Of a stretch of 64,000 bases of DNA, positions 1 to 9,176 are shown one piece after another. Position numbers and translations under genes: made by a program. The DNA comes from Paractinoplanes rishiriensis (GTDB taxonomy: Bacteria; Actinomycetota; Actinomycetes; Mycobacteriales; Micromonosporaceae). The stretch lies in the NCBI RefSeq assembly GCF_016862375.1, contig NZ_BOMV01000059.1:1-64000 (forward strand). Reading direction: 5' to 3'. The notes under the pieces are model-generated. The model saw only the letters and a list, made by a program, of their open reading frames with translations. It had not been told where the DNA came from and did no database searches. Numbering within the stretch: position 1 is the first letter of the stretch; every line of letters starts with the position of its first letter.

Positions 1-36
1 ATCAGCCCGGCCCCGCCGATCAGCCCGGCCCCGCCG
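1..36 (+). repeat. two exact 18-bp direct repeats
   Basis: Bases 1-18 and 19-36 are identical and encode ISPAPP twice in the low-complexity arm of the transglycosylase gene. The array may continue to the left of the window. Confidence 0.8.
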
Positions 37-1995
37 ACCGGCGCGGCACCCTCCTCCGGCGGCTCCCGGCGGCCGGCTGACGACGCCTGGCCCGAGCCGT
101 CCGGCTTGGCCGCCGACCTCCCGCCGGGCGCACGACCCTCGGGCGACAAATCCGACATGGGCAGCGGCCCGCGCGCGGCCAACTCGCCGCCCGTCGCTCC
201 GCAGCCCGTCAACCCGTTGCCCGGATTCCGGCCGGCCGGCAGCGGCGCGTTCGGCAGCCCGCCCGCCGCGGGCCTGACTCCGCCGGTCGGCGCTCCGCCG
301 GTCGGCGCTCCGCCCCAGCGCGATGCGCAGCCCTCCGGTCCGCCGAGTTGGCCGCCGCACAGCGGTTCCGCCGCCGGCAGCGCCCCGCATACCGGGAGCC
401 CCCGGGAGGATGACCCGGCAATCAGCGCCTCGCCGGCGGGTGGGTTGCCGGCACGGCCCGGAAGTCCCGCCTCCCCGGGCAGCAACAACCCGGAGGCCGC
501 CGGACAGCCGGACGGTACTGCCCAGCCGGGCGGCTTCCCGGGGCCGCGCAGCGCGGCTACCCGGTACGCACAGGCGGGCGGCTTCCTGCGGGGTGCGGTT
601 CCCGGCAGCGGCGAGCGCGGCCCGGCCGGGGGCCAGCAGGGCGTTGGTGGCGCACCGAGCGTCGGCGCGGGGAACGGACCGCACAGCGGAAACCCGCTGG
701 GCGAGAACGCACAGAGCACCAACAGCCCGCAGGCGGGCGGTGCACACCGCAGCAGCGCACAGGCCGGCAACCCGCAGAGCAGTGGCACGCAATCCGGCGG
801 CACGCAGAGCAGTGGCACGCAGAGCAGTGGCACGCAGAGCAGTGGCACGCAGAGCAGTGGCACGCAATCCGGCGGCACGCAGAGCAGTGGCACGCAATCC
901 GGCGGCACGCAGAGCGGCGGCACGCAATACGGCGGTACGCAGAGCGGCAATGCGCAGGGCGCCGGCACGCATGCCGGCGGCGCGCAGGGCGGAAGCGCTC
1001 AGGGCAGTGGAAGCGCACATACCAGCGGGGCGCAGGCCGGTGAGGCGCGCAGTGCGGCTGCCGGCGGGAAGCATGCGAGCAACCCCGGCGGTAAGGGTGG
1101 GCGGCTGCGGCGGGCTCAACCTGTCCGGGCCGTTCGGCGGGCGGGGCGCAGCACCTCGGAGTGGGCCAAGCGGCCCAGCGGGCGCCTCATTCTGCCGGCG
1201 ATTATCGCGGTCCTTCTGGTGGGTGCGGCCGGGACGGCGGGAGCCTATCTCGTGCCGGAGGCGTTGCAGTCTTCGGCTGGGCCCAGTGCCACGCCGGAGT
1301 TTCCGCAGGGTGGGGCCGTTGCTTCGGGGGCGCCGGTGCCCAGTGCTGGTGTTGGCGGGCTGCCCGGTGCGTCGGCGCCCGGTGGCGGGGTGGTGCCGGC
1401 GCCGCCGGCGGGTGGTGGGGCGCGGCCGGCGGATGCGTTGTCGGGGTGGGCTCAGCAGGTGGGCACCAAGGTGGGCATTCCGGTGGTGGCGGTTGAGGCG
1501 TACGGGTATGCCGAACTCGTTGTCGCCCGCACCACGCCGGCCTGCCGGCTCAGCTGGACCACCATCGCGGCCATCGCCAAGGTGGAGTCGGCGCACGGCA
1601 GCGCCAACGGGGCCGTGCTCGGGGCCGACGGGGCCGTGCAGCCCGCCATCTACGGGCTGCCCCTGGACGGCAAGGGCGGGCGGCAGCTGATCCGGGACAC
1701 CGATCAGGGCACGATGGACTCCGACAGTACCTACGACCGGGCGGTGGGTCCGCTGCAGTTCATCCCGGCCACCTGGACGAGTTACAAGGTGGACGCGGAC
1801 AACACCGGGTTCGCCGATCCCAACGACATTGACGACGCGGCGCTGACCGCGGCTGTCTATCTGTGTCAGGGTGGGCGCGACATGTCCAGGGCGGACGCCT
1901 GGTGGGACGCCATCCTGTCGTACAACGCGGTGCGCCCGTACGCGCAAAAGGTGTTTGAAGCGGCGAATGATTACGGGCAGCGCAGCCGGGCCTGA
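1..1995 (+). CDS. membrane-anchored lytic transglycosylase, 5' end outside the window
   Basis: The frame is open from base 1, so the gene begins left of the window; 664 codons are visible. The first ~390 residues are a Pro/Gly/Ser/Gln-rich low-complexity region that includes a pentapeptide repeat. One hydrophobic helix follows (about nt 1183-1248, beginning LILPAIIAVLL), then a second Pro/Ala/Gly linker. The last ~150 residues form an MltB/SLT-type transglycosylase domain: AKVESAHG with the presumed catalytic Glu at nt 1585-1587, then GPLQFIPATW and a closing LSYNAVRPYAQKV segment. Family knowledge says such domains cleave the glycan strand of peptidoglycan. The single helix with an extracellular C-terminal domain suggests a type II membrane protein with a long disordered cytoplasmic arm (inference). 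A TTG at 106 is an internal codon, not a convincing start. Confidence 0.85.
   Translation: MSPAPPISPAPPTGAAPSSGGSRRPADDAWPEPSGLAADLPPGARPSGDKSDMGSGPRAANSPPVAPQPVNPLPGFRPAGSGAFGSPPAAGLTPPVGAPPVGAPPQRDAQPSGPPSWPPHSGSAAGSAPHTGSPREDDPAISASPAGGLPARPGSPASPGSNNPEAAGQPDGTAQPGGFPGPRSAATRYAQAGGFLRGAVPGSGERGPAGGQQGVGGAPSVGAGNGPHSGNPLGENAQSTNSPQAGGAHRSSAQAGNPQSSGTQSGGTQSSGTQSSGTQSSGTQSSGTQSGGTQSSGTQSGGTQSGGTQYGGTQSGNAQGAGTHAGGAQGGSAQGSGSAHTSGAQAGEARSAAAGGKHASNPGGKGGRLRRAQPVRAVRRAGRSTSEWAKRPSGRLILPAIIAVLLVGAAGTAGAYLVPEALQSSAGPSATPEFPQGGAVASGAPVPSAGVGGLPGASAPGGGVVPAPPAGGGARPADALSGWAQQVGTKVGIPVVAVEAYGYAELVVARTTPACRLSWTTIAAIAKVESAHGSANGAVLGADGAVQPAIYGLPLDGKGGRQLIRDTDQGTMDSDSTYDRAVGPLQFIPATWTSYKVDADNTGFADPNDIDDAALTAAVYLCQGGRDMSRADAWWDAILSYNAVRPYAQKVFEAANDYGQRSRA
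775..952 (+). repeat. 15-bp tandem repeat encoding S(S/G)GTQ
   Basis: About a dozen 15-bp units in frame, alternating AGCAGTGGCACGCAG-type and TCCGGCGGCACGCAA-type copies, encode SSGTQ or SGGTQ. They lie in the cytoplasmic low-complexity arm of the transglycosylase. Gain or loss of a unit keeps the reading frame. Confidence 0.9.
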
Positions 1996-2086
1996 CCTGC
2001 AACTTGCAACCACAGACAGTGACCGAACCCGCACGAATACGGGCTCGGCACTTCCCTGACGCTCGCCTTACCGGCAAGCTGTACGG

Positions 2087-3106
2087 GTGAGGGTGCGTGA
2101 ATGGGATCCCCGGTCAGCGTCGGCGGGGGAGATCCGATCGCTCGTGGAGACGCTCAACGCGGTCCTGGCCGTGGACCTCCCGAACGATCCACCGTGGCAG
2201 GACGGCCAGGTGCGGGAGTACCTTGCCGAGACCATGCCGGGCGAGCGCCGGATCAGCTGGGTGGCCGAGGACGACCGCCTCCCCGAGGGCGAGAGCGAAA
2301 TCTTTGCGCACGTCAGCATGCTGCTCCTGGGCGACATCGGGGTGCTCGAGGTCTCGGTCCGGCCCGCGCTGCGGCGGCGTGGGCTGGGGCGGCAGCTGGT
2401 CGCGGTCGCGGCCCGGCGGGCCTATCTGGAGGGCTTCTCCTCCATCGGGGTCGAAGCGATCGGCGGCACGCCGGCCATAGCGTTCTACGAGTCGCTCGGA
2501 TTCGAGCGGGAGTATGTGGAAACCCGCAGCGTGCTCACCCTGTCGACGGTGGACTGGCCGGCCCTGACCGAGATGGCCGGCGGCATCGCCCCGGGCTACC
2601 GCGTCGAGTACCACCCGGGCGGACCACCGGAGACCCTGCTGGAGGCGTACGCCCAAGCAAAGCTCGAAGCGCAGGATGACGACGGCGATCTCGACCTCGC
2701 TCCCCGCTCCTCCGACCCGCAGCGCCTGCGCGACTCGCTGGACACGCTGCACCGGCGTGGTCTCAAGCCCTACATCGTGCTGGCCACCCACGACGCCACC
2801 GGCGTGGTGGCCGGGCTCACCGAGGTCGTCGTGCCGGCGCAGCATCCGGAACGCGCCGACCAGTACGACACGATCGTCGTGCGGTCCCATCGCGGTTACG
2901 GCATCGACCGGGCGATCAAGGCGCGGATGCTGTTCGAGCTGCGCTCCGCCGAGCCCGGGTTGCGCGAGGTGCAGACCTGGAACGCGCACGACAACGAATC
3001 GATGCTGAAGGTTAACGCCGAGTTGGGCTACCAGCCCGATCGCGACTGGTACGAGTACGGTGCCGACGTTGCGCAACTGGTACAGAGCCTGGAAGCCATC
3101 GACTGA
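2087..3106 (+). CDS. GNAT family N-acetyltransferase with two GNAT domains
   Basis: 339 aa from a GTG start. The N-terminal half has a clear acetyl-CoA-binding segment, RRRGLGRQLV, followed by a YESLGF motif at about residues 85-145. The C-terminal half (about 170-330) repeats the fold more weakly, with VVRSHRGYGIDRAIKARML and a WNAHDNESMLKVNAELGY segment. Tandem GNAT domains also occur in mycothiol synthase MshD, but the MshD-specific sequence pattern is not evident, so the substrate is unknown. The gene stands alone between the transglycosylase and the secreted nuclease. Confidence 0.85.
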   Translation: MRVREWDPRSASAGEIRSLVETLNAVLAVDLPNDPPWQDGQVREYLAETMPGERRISWVAEDDRLPEGESEIFAHVSMLLLGDIGVLEVSVRPALRRRGLGRQLVAVAARRAYLEGFSSIGVEAIGGTPAIAFYESLGFEREYVETRSVLTLSTVDWPALTEMAGGIAPGYRVEYHPGGPPETLLEAYAQAKLEAQDDDGDLDLAPRSSDPQRLRDSLDTLHRRGLKPYIVLATHDATGVVAGLTEVVVPAQHPERADQYDTIVVRSHRGYGIDRAIKARMLFELRSAEPGLREVQTWNAHDNESMLKVNAELGYQPDRDWYEYGADVAQLVQSLEAID

Positions 3107-3158
3107 GCTCGGCCTCTACTGTCGGCCTTACCCTTTGTTCAGGTCCTGTGGAGGCTTC

Positions 3159-5570
3159 GTGCGTCACCACCGCATAGTGCCCTTACTCGCCGTGCCCATC
3201 CTGGCAGCCGGCGTTCTTTTTCCGGGCGTCGCCCACGCCGCCGACGAACCACTCACGGTCGGCGCCGTCCAGGGCGGCACCGCCAGCAGCCCGCGCACCC
3301 ACCGCTCGCCGTACGCCCCGGCCAGCGGCAACGGCTCCAGCAGCAGCAAATACCAGGTCCGCGGCGTGATCACCCAGCTGGTCCTGTCGCACACCGCGGC
3401 CGGCGTCGACCAGCACGGCTTCTTCCTGCAGAGCCGCACCGGCGCCACCGACGGCGACCCCACCAGTTCCGACGGCATCTTCGTCTTCATGGGCACGTTC
3501 ACCACGCTGATCGGCGACTACGCGCCCAAGGCCGGCGACGAGGTGGTGGTCAACGCCCGGGTCAGCGAATACTTCAACCTCACCCAGCTGAGCGCCGCCG
3601 AGTGGGTCGCGACCCTGGCCACCGGCCTCGACGTGGCCGCCGAGGTGCAGGTCACCGATGCCGTGCCGCCGGCCGACAAGGAGGCCGCCGACCTGTTCTG
3701 GGAGCGGCACGAGGGCAGCCAGCTGCGGGTGCGGTCCGGCGCCGGGGTGGTGTCCAACACCAAGACCTTTGCCAGTACGGACGACGCCGAGGTGTGGGCG
3801 ATCGACCGGGACGACCCGATCCTGAAGCGGTCCGACCCGTACGCCCGCCGGGTTTTCCGGGACGCCCACCCGCTGGACGACCAGCCGGGCCTGGTGGACA
3901 ACGGCAACGGGAACCGGATCATGCTGGGTCCGATGGGCGTCAAGGCCGCGGCCGGCGACAGCAGCAAGCTCCTCCCGCCCGCCCGCACCTTCGACACCAC
4001 CACCAAGGACGCGGTCGGCGGGCTCTACTACGCGTTCAACAAGTACGGCATCCAGGTCGCCGACGTGGCCTTCAAGGCGGGCGCCGACCCGTCGCGCAAC
4101 GCCCCGCCGAAGGCCGCCGACCGCAAGCGCGAGCTGGCCGTGTCGACGTTCAACGTGGAAAACCTGTACGACTACCGGGACGACCCGTTCGACGGCTGCG
4201 ACTTCGCCGGCAACACCGGTTGCACCGGGGTGAGCCCGCCGTTCGACTACGTGCCGGCCAGCCAGGAGCAGTACGACACCCGCCTGGGCCGGCTCGCCGA
4301 CCAGGTCGTCAAGGACCTGCACGGCCCCGACCTGATCCTCGCGCAGGAGGCCGAGGACCAGGACGTCTGCACGGTCGCCGGGGGTGTGCTGGCGTGCGGC
4401 GCCACCAACGACGCCGACGGCAAGCCGGACACGCTCCAGGAGCTGGCGCTGACCATCGCGGCGCACGGCGGCCCGGCGTACGACGCCGCCTACGACCGGT
4501 CCGGTGCGGACGCCCGGGGCATCGTCTCCGGCTTCCTCTACCGCACCGACCGGCTGTCGCTGCCCGCGGCCACCGCCGACCACCCGGTCCTGGGTTCGGC
4601 GCCGCAGGTGGTCTACCGGAGTGCGGCCCTGCCGAGCAACGCCGACGTGTCGAACCCCAAGACGCTGAACGCGGTGCTGCCCGCCGACGTCGACCGGTCG
4701 ACCGGGGTGGACGGCAGCAACGTCTACACCCGCGCGCCGCAGGTGGGCCTGTTCACGGTCAAGGCCGCCCCGGGATCGGCCGAGAGCTACCCGCTCTGGG
4801 CCGTCACCAACCACTTCTCGTCCGGTCCGGACTCCCGGGTGGGCCAGCGCCGCGAGCAGGCCGGGTACGGCGCCGCGATCGTCAGCGCGATCGAGACCGC
4901 CGAGCCGGGCGCCCGGGTGGTGTTCGGCGGCGACCTGAACGTGTTCCCGCGGCCGGACGACCCGGTGCCGGCCAACCCGGGCGACCAGCTCGGGCCGCTG
5001 TACCAGGCCGGCCTGCACAACCTGTGGGACGACCTGGTCGCCGACGCGCCGTCGGCCGCGTACTCGTACGTGTTCGACGGTCAGGCGCAGACGCTGGACC
5101 ACCTGTTCGTCAACGACGACCTGTACGGCGACCTGATCCAGATGCGCGCCGCGCACCTGAACGCTGACTTCCCGGAGGGCACCGACCGCGGGATCAGCGA
5201 CCACGACCCGCAGGTGGCCCGGTTCCAGTCCCGGGCCGGGCTGTCGGTGGCGGACGCCCGTGTCGTGGAGGGCGACCGCGGCACGTCGGCGCTGGTCTTC
5301 CCGGTGACGCTGACCCGGCCGCTGAGCAAGGCGCTCACGGTGTGCGCGGCCGCCGTGCCGGGCACCGCCCACCTGCTGTCCGACTTCGACCCGTACCTGG
5401 GCTGTCAGACGATCGCGGCGGGCGCGACCGGCACCTCGTTCACGGTCAAGGTGCGCGGTGACCGGACGCGCGAGAAGGACGAGCGGCTGACCCTGGTGGT
5501 GGCCGGCCTGGACCCGGGTGTCCGGGCCCTCGACCTGACCGCGACCGGCACGATCGTCAACGACGACTGA
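3159..5570 (+). CDS. secreted endonuclease/exonuclease/phosphatase-family nuclease with Calx-beta tail
   Basis: 803 aa from GTG at 3159, chosen because it has TGGAGG 5 nt upstream and opens a signal peptide (RHHRIVPLLAVPILAAGVLF, then AHA). An open frame 33 codons further upstream lacks these signs. Residues ~30-300 hold an OB-like/LTD-type region. The nuclease core begins near residue 324 (VSTFNVENLYDY) and contains GGDLNVF (about 590) and SDHDPQVARF (about 681), typical of the EEP superfamily as in ExeM/NucH-type extracellular nucleases. The last ~110 residues look like a Calx-beta domain (VVEGDRG, acidic loops, TGTIVNDD end). Predicted role: extracellular DNA or phosphodiester degradation. 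It converges on hemB with 18 bp between stop codons. Confidence 0.88.
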   Translation: MRHHRIVPLLAVPILAAGVLFPGVAHAADEPLTVGAVQGGTASSPRTHRSPYAPASGNGSSSSKYQVRGVITQLVLSHTAAGVDQHGFFLQSRTGATDGDPTSSDGIFVFMGTFTTLIGDYAPKAGDEVVVNARVSEYFNLTQLSAAEWVATLATGLDVAAEVQVTDAVPPADKEAADLFWERHEGSQLRVRSGAGVVSNTKTFASTDDAEVWAIDRDDPILKRSDPYARRVFRDAHPLDDQPGLVDNGNGNRIMLGPMGVKAAAGDSSKLLPPARTFDTTTKDAVGGLYYAFNKYGIQVADVAFKAGADPSRNAPPKAADRKRELAVSTFNVENLYDYRDDPFDGCDFAGNTGCTGVSPPFDYVPASQEQYDTRLGRLADQVVKDLHGPDLILAQEAEDQDVCTVAGGVLACGATNDADGKPDTLQELALTIAAHGGPAYDAAYDRSGADARGIVSGFLYRTDRLSLPAATADHPVLGSAPQVVYRSAALPSNADVSNPKTLNAVLPADVDRSTGVDGSNVYTRAPQVGLFTVKAAPGSAESYPLWAVTNHFSSGPDSRVGQRREQAGYGAAIVSAIETAEPGARVVFGGDLNVFPRPDDPVPANPGDQLGPLYQAGLHNLWDDLVADAPSAAYSYVFDGQAQTLDHLFVNDDLYGDLIQMRAAHLNADFPEGTDRGISDHDPQVARFQSRAGLSVADARVVEGDRGTSALVFPVTLTRPLSKALTVCAAAVPGTAHLLSDFDPYLGCQTIAAGATGTSFTVKVRGDRTREKDERLTLVVAGLDPGVRALDLTATGTIVNDD

Positions 5571-5588
5571 GCGGAACGCCGGGGTGGT

Positions 5589-6566
5589 TCAGCGGAGCAG
5601 CTGAGCCACCTCGGCGGCCCAGTACGTGAGGGTCATCTGGACGCCGGCCCGCTTGATCGAGGTGAGCGTCTCGAGCATCACCCGCTCGCGGTCGATCCAG
5701 CCGTTCGCGGCCGCGGCCTCGACCATCGCGTACTCGCCGGAGACCTGGTAGGCCGCCACCGGCACGGTGACCCGGTCGCGGATCGCGGCGATCACGTCGA
5801 GGTACGGCAGGGCCGGTTTCACCATCACGATGTCGGCGCCCTCGGCCACGTCCAGGTCGACCTCGCGCAGCGCCTCGCGCAGGTTGGGCGGGTCCTGCTG
5901 GTACTGCCGGCGGTCGCCCTGCAGGGTGGACTCGACGGCCTCGCGGAACGGGCCGTAGAACGCGCCCGCGTATTTCGCCGAGTACGCCAGGATCGAGACG
6001 TCGGAGTATCCGGCCTTGTCCAGGGCACGGCGGACGACGCCGATCTGACCGTCCATCATGCCGGACGGCCCGACCATGTGGGCTCCGGCCGCGGCCTGCG
6101 CGACCGCCATCTCGGCGTAGATCGCCAGGGTCGCGTCGTTGTCGACCGAGCCGTCCGCGGCCAGCACGCCGCAGTGCCCGTGCGAGGTGAACTCGTCGAG
6201 GCACAGGTCGCTCATCACGACCGTGGCGTCGCCGACCTCGGCGATCAGGTCACGGATGCCGACGTTCAGGATGCCGTCCGGGTCGAGCCCGGCCGAACCG
6301 GTGGCGTCCTTGTTGGCGTTGTCCGGCACGCCGAACAGCATCAGGCCGCCGACGCCCGCGGTGACCGCCTCGTGCGCGGCCTTGCGCAGCGAGTCGCGCG
6401 AGTGCTGCACCACCCCGGGCAGCGAGCTGATCGCGCGCGGCTCGGTCAGCCCTTCCCGGAGGAAGAGCGGCAGGATCAGCTCGGCCGGCGCCAGCCTGGT
6501 CTCCTCGACCAGGCGACGCAGTGCCGGGGTACGGCGCAGCCGCCGCGGACGGACATCCGGAAACAT
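5589..6566 (-). CDS. hemB: porphobilinogen synthase (delta-aminolevulinate dehydratase)
   Basis: 325 aa, full family length. It condenses two 5-aminolevulinate molecules to porphobilinogen. The Schiff-base lysine motifs are visible as AYSAKYAGAFYGPFREA and MVKPALPYLD. The metal-site segment reads DLCLDEFTSHGHCG, so two of the three classical zinc cysteines are present and the middle one is Asp. AAGGAG lies 7 nt before the ATG. It is the last gene of the rex-hem operon, 8 bp after cobA/hemD. Confidence 0.97.
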   Translation of the reverse strand: MFPDVRPRRLRRTPALRRLVEETRLAPAELILPLFLREGLTEPRAISSLPGVVQHSRDSLRKAAHEAVTAGVGGLMLFGVPDNANKDATGSAGLDPDGILNVGIRDLIAEVGDATVVMSDLCLDEFTSHGHCGVLAADGSVDNDATLAIYAEMAVAQAAAGAHMVGPSGMMDGQIGVVRRALDKAGYSDVSILAYSAKYAGAFYGPFREAVESTLQGDRRQYQQDPPNLREALREVDLDVAEGADIVMVKPALPYLDVIAAIRDRVTVPVAAYQVSGEYAMVEAAAANGWIDRERVMLETLTSIKRAGVQMTLTYWAAEVAQLLR

Positions 6567-6574
6567 GACGCTCC

Positions 6575-8161
6575 TTAACGGAAGCGGAGAGCCGTGGGTC
6601 CCTGCACCTTGGAGCCGCGGCGCTGCTTGGCCGGCATGGCGGCCAGCTTCTCGCGCAGCTCCACCGCGTAGGACGCGAGCGCCTCGACCAGGTCCGGCAC
6701 CGAGGCGTGCTGGGGCTGGACGTCGACGCGCAGGCCGAACTCGGTGGCGGTCTCGGCGGTCTTCGGCCCGATCACCGCGACGACCGTGCGGGCGTGCGGC
6801 TTTCCGGCGATGCCGACCAGGTTGCGTACGGTCGAGGACGACGTGAACAGCACCGCGTCGAACCCGCCCGACTTGATCGCGTCGCGGATCTCGGCCGGCG
6901 GCGGCGCGGCGCGGACCGTGCGGTACGCCGTGACGTCGTCGACCTCCCAGCCGCGCTCGATGAGCCCGGCCGCGAGCGTCTCGGTGGCGATGTCGGCGCG
7001 CGGCAGCAGCACCCGGCCGACCGGGTCGAGGATCTCGTCGTGCGGCGAGAACTCGGCGAGCAGGCCCTCGCTGGACTGGTCACCGGCCGGGAGCAGCTCG
7101 GGCTGGATGCCGAACGCGCGGACCGCGTCTGCGGTGGCCTCGCCGATGCAGGCGATCTTGACGCCGCCGAAGTGGCGGGCGTCCAGGCCGTGCTCGTCGA
7201 ACTTCTCCCAGACCGCGCGGACCGCGTTCACCGAGGTGAAGACGACCCAGGCGTACCGGCCGTCGACCAGGCCCTTGACCGCGCGCTCCATCTGCGCCGG
7301 GGTGCGCGGCGGCTCGACCGCGATGGTCGGCACCTCGCACGGGATCGCGCCGTAGGCCCGCAGCCGTGCGCTCATCGCGCCGGCCTGCTCCTTGGTGCGC
7401 GGGACCAGCACCTTCCAGCCGTACAGCGGCCGGTTTTCCCACCAGCTCAGGGTGTCGCGCTCGGCGACGTCGCCGCCGACCGTGAGCACCACCCGGCCGG
7501 TGAAGCCGAGCGCCGCGGCCACGAAACTGTCGACCGTGGACGTGGTGGTGTACTGCGTCTCGCCGGTGCCGTCGCCGGTCACCGCGACCGGGGTGCCGGG
7601 CTCGACGCCGGCCGCGAGCAGACCGTCACGCACGGCGGCCAGGTCGCCGGCGTCGACCGCCACGGCGAACGAGCCCTTCTGCGCGGCGGCCGCGAGCGCG
7701 TCGAAGTCGACCGCGGAGATGTCGTCGACGTCCGCGGTGGTGCGCACGCCGGGCAGCGGCACGCCGGCGTACGTGGCGACGCCCTCGGCCTGGCCCAGGC
7801 CGGGCACCACCTCGAAGTGGACGGCGGTGCGGGCGACGGCCTGCACCTCCTTGACGACCGCCTCGTGGCCGAACGGGTCGCCGGCCACCAGGTGCACGGC
7901 GGACAGGCCGGACTTGGCCGCGGACAGCAGCACCTTGGCGACGTCGCCGGGTGCGCCCTCGGCGGGACTGAACTGGGCGTCCGCCTTGGCCTCCGCGCGA
8001 ATCGCGGTCAGCAGGGACTCGGGCACGCCGCGGTCGTAGACCACCTGGTCGGCATCGGTCAGCGCGGCGTGCGCGCGGCGGGTCAGCAGCTCCGGGTCGC
8101 CGGGTCCGGCGCCGACGAACGCGATGCGTCCAGCTGGCTTGCGGGCGGTGCGGGTGGTCAT
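6575..8161 (-). CDS. hemD: bifunctional uroporphyrinogen-III C-methyltransferase / uroporphyrinogen-III synthase
   Basis: 528 aa fusion. Residues ~10-240 are a SUMT/CobA-type methyltransferase (AFVGAGPGDPELLTRRA near the N-terminus, VVPGLGQAEGVATYAGVPLP further in). Residues ~245-510 are uroporphyrinogen-III synthase (KVLVPRTKEQAGAMSARL, VVFTSVNAVRAVW, LFTSSSTVRNL). It makes uroporphyrinogen III and can methylate it toward precorrin-2/siroheme. ATG at 8161 is preferred because AAGGAAGG lies just upstream and the protein begins at the SUMT core. Its ATG overlaps the TGA of a 30-codon ORF (ATGA), which suggests translational coupling. Confidence 0.95.
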   Translation of the reverse strand: MTTRTARKPAGRIAFVGAGPGDPELLTRRAHAALTDADQVVYDRGVPESLLTAIRAEAKADAQFSPAEGAPGDVAKVLLSAAKSGLSAVHLVAGDPFGHEAVVKEVQAVARTAVHFEVVPGLGQAEGVATYAGVPLPGVRTTADVDDISAVDFDALAAAAQKGSFAVAVDAGDLAAVRDGLLAAGVEPGTPVAVTGDGTGETQYTTTSTVDSFVAAALGFTGRVVLTVGGDVAERDTLSWWENRPLYGWKVLVPRTKEQAGAMSARLRAYGAIPCEVPTIAVEPPRTPAQMERAVKGLVDGRYAWVVFTSVNAVRAVWEKFDEHGLDARHFGGVKIACIGEATADAVRAFGIQPELLPAGDQSSEGLLAEFSPHDEILDPVGRVLLPRADIATETLAAGLIERGWEVDDVTAYRTVRAAPPPAEIRDAIKSGGFDAVLFTSSSTVRNLVGIAGKPHARTVVAVIGPKTAETATEFGLRVDVQPQHASVPDLVEALASYAVELREKLAAMPAKQRRGSKVQGPTALRFR

Positions 8162-8250
8162 TCTGTGCCTTCCTTGGGCATGCGCTCCTGGCCCTCGCCT
8201 ACGAGGCCGTCGTCCGGTGCGGCTGCGTGCCGCTCGGTGCAGTCGCTCAT
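8158..8250 (-). CDS. 30-codon ORF coupled by ATGA overlaps between hemC and hemD
   Basis: On the minus strand an ATG at 8250 overlaps the hemC stop (ATGA). It opens a 30-codon frame, MSDCTERHAAAPDDGLVGEG followed by QERMPKEGTE, whose TGA overlaps the hemD ATG (again ATGA). The frame has no internal stop and exactly fills the hemC-hemD gap. The product is acidic/hydrophilic with one Cys and one His and matches no family I recognise. It may be a real small protein, or a coupling ORF that carries ribosomes from hemC to hemD. The hemD Shine-Dalgarno lies inside it. Confidence 0.45.
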   Translation of the reverse strand: MSDCTERHAAAPDDGLVGEGQERMPKEGTE

Positions 8251-9176
8251 GCAATACTCCCCATCAGGGTATCGGCGCCGGCGTCGAGGAGGTCGGCGGC
8301 GAGTGCCTTGCCGATCTCCGCCGCGTCGGCGGGCGTTCCGGTGCGCGACAGGCGGATGGCTCGTGCCCCATCCGGGCTGATCACCGCACCGCGCAGGTAG
8401 ATCTCGTCACCGGTCTCGCCCTCGGCGAGTTCGGCGTGTGCCGCGACCGGGGCGGAGCACCCGGCCTCGAGCGTGGCCAGCATCGCCCGTTCCGCCAGCA
8501 CGGCGGCCCGGGACGGTGCGTGGTCGAGCGCAGCCAGCAGCTCGACCAGGTCTGCATCGCCCACCCGGCACTCCACCGCCAGCGCGCCCTGGGCCGGGGC
8601 GGGCAGCATGAGCATCGGGTCGAGCGTCTCGCTGATCTCGGCGGTGCGGCCGAGACGCGCCACGCCGGCCCGGGCGAGGACGACGGCGTCCAGATCGGCC
8701 TCGGGCCCTCGCACCCGGGCGATCCGGCTGTCGACGTTCCCGCGGATCGGCGTGACCTGCAACTGTAGGCCCAAAGCATGCAGTTGCGCGATTCGGCGCA
8801 CCGCGCCGGTGCCGATCACCGCACCGGGGGTGAGCTCGGCGAGCGTCAGGTCACCGCGGGCGATCAGCACGTCACGGGGGTCCTCGCGCGGCGGCACCGC
8901 GGCGATGTGCAGCCCCGCGTGCTCGCCGGTGGGCAGGTCCTTGTAGGAGTGCACGGCGAAGTCGATCTCGTCGGCTAGCAGCGCGTCGCGCAGCGCCGAG
9001 ACGAACACACCCACCCCGAGCTGGGCGACCGGCGCGCTGGAGCGATCGCCGGGGGTGATGATCCGGACCAGCTCGACCGGGCGGCCGGTGGCCGCGGTCA
9101 GGGCATCGGCGGTGTGCTGCGACTGGGCCAGGGCCAGCGCGCTCCCCCGCGTGCCGAGCCGAAGCGGCGTGCTCAC
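8247..9176 (-). CDS. hemC: hydroxymethylbilane synthase (porphobilinogen deaminase)
   Basis: 309 aa. It polymerises four porphobilinogens into hydroxymethylbilane. The N-terminal LRLGTRGSALALAQSQ is diagnostic. EAGCSAPVAAHAEL carries the cysteine that binds the dipyrromethane cofactor, and a DRSSAPV-type segment is also present. The start overlaps the hemA stop by 4 bp (9173-9176), so the two are probably translationally coupled. Confidence 0.97.
   Translation of the reverse strand: MSTPLRLGTRGSALALAQSQHTADALTAATGRPVELVRIITPGDRSSAPVAQLGVGVFVSALRDALLADEIDFAVHSYKDLPTGEHAGLHIAAVPPREDPRDVLIARGDLTLAELTPGAVIGTGAVRRIAQLHALGLQLQVTPIRGNVDSRIARVRGPEADLDAVVLARAGVARLGRTAEISETLDPMLMLPAPAQGALAVECRVGDADLVELLAALDHAPSRAAVLAERAMLATLEAGCSAPVAAHAELAEGETGDEIYLRGAVISPDGARAIRLSRTGTPADAAEIGKALAADLLDAGADTLMGSIA

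Noticed and set aside
3183..5372. 729-codon open frame antisense to the secreted nuclease
   Set aside because: It is the GC-rich shadow of the plus-strand gene, with Arg/Val/Gly-rich low-complexity sequence and no domain. Similar long shadows lie opposite hemD, fliD, fliF, fliK and flhA.
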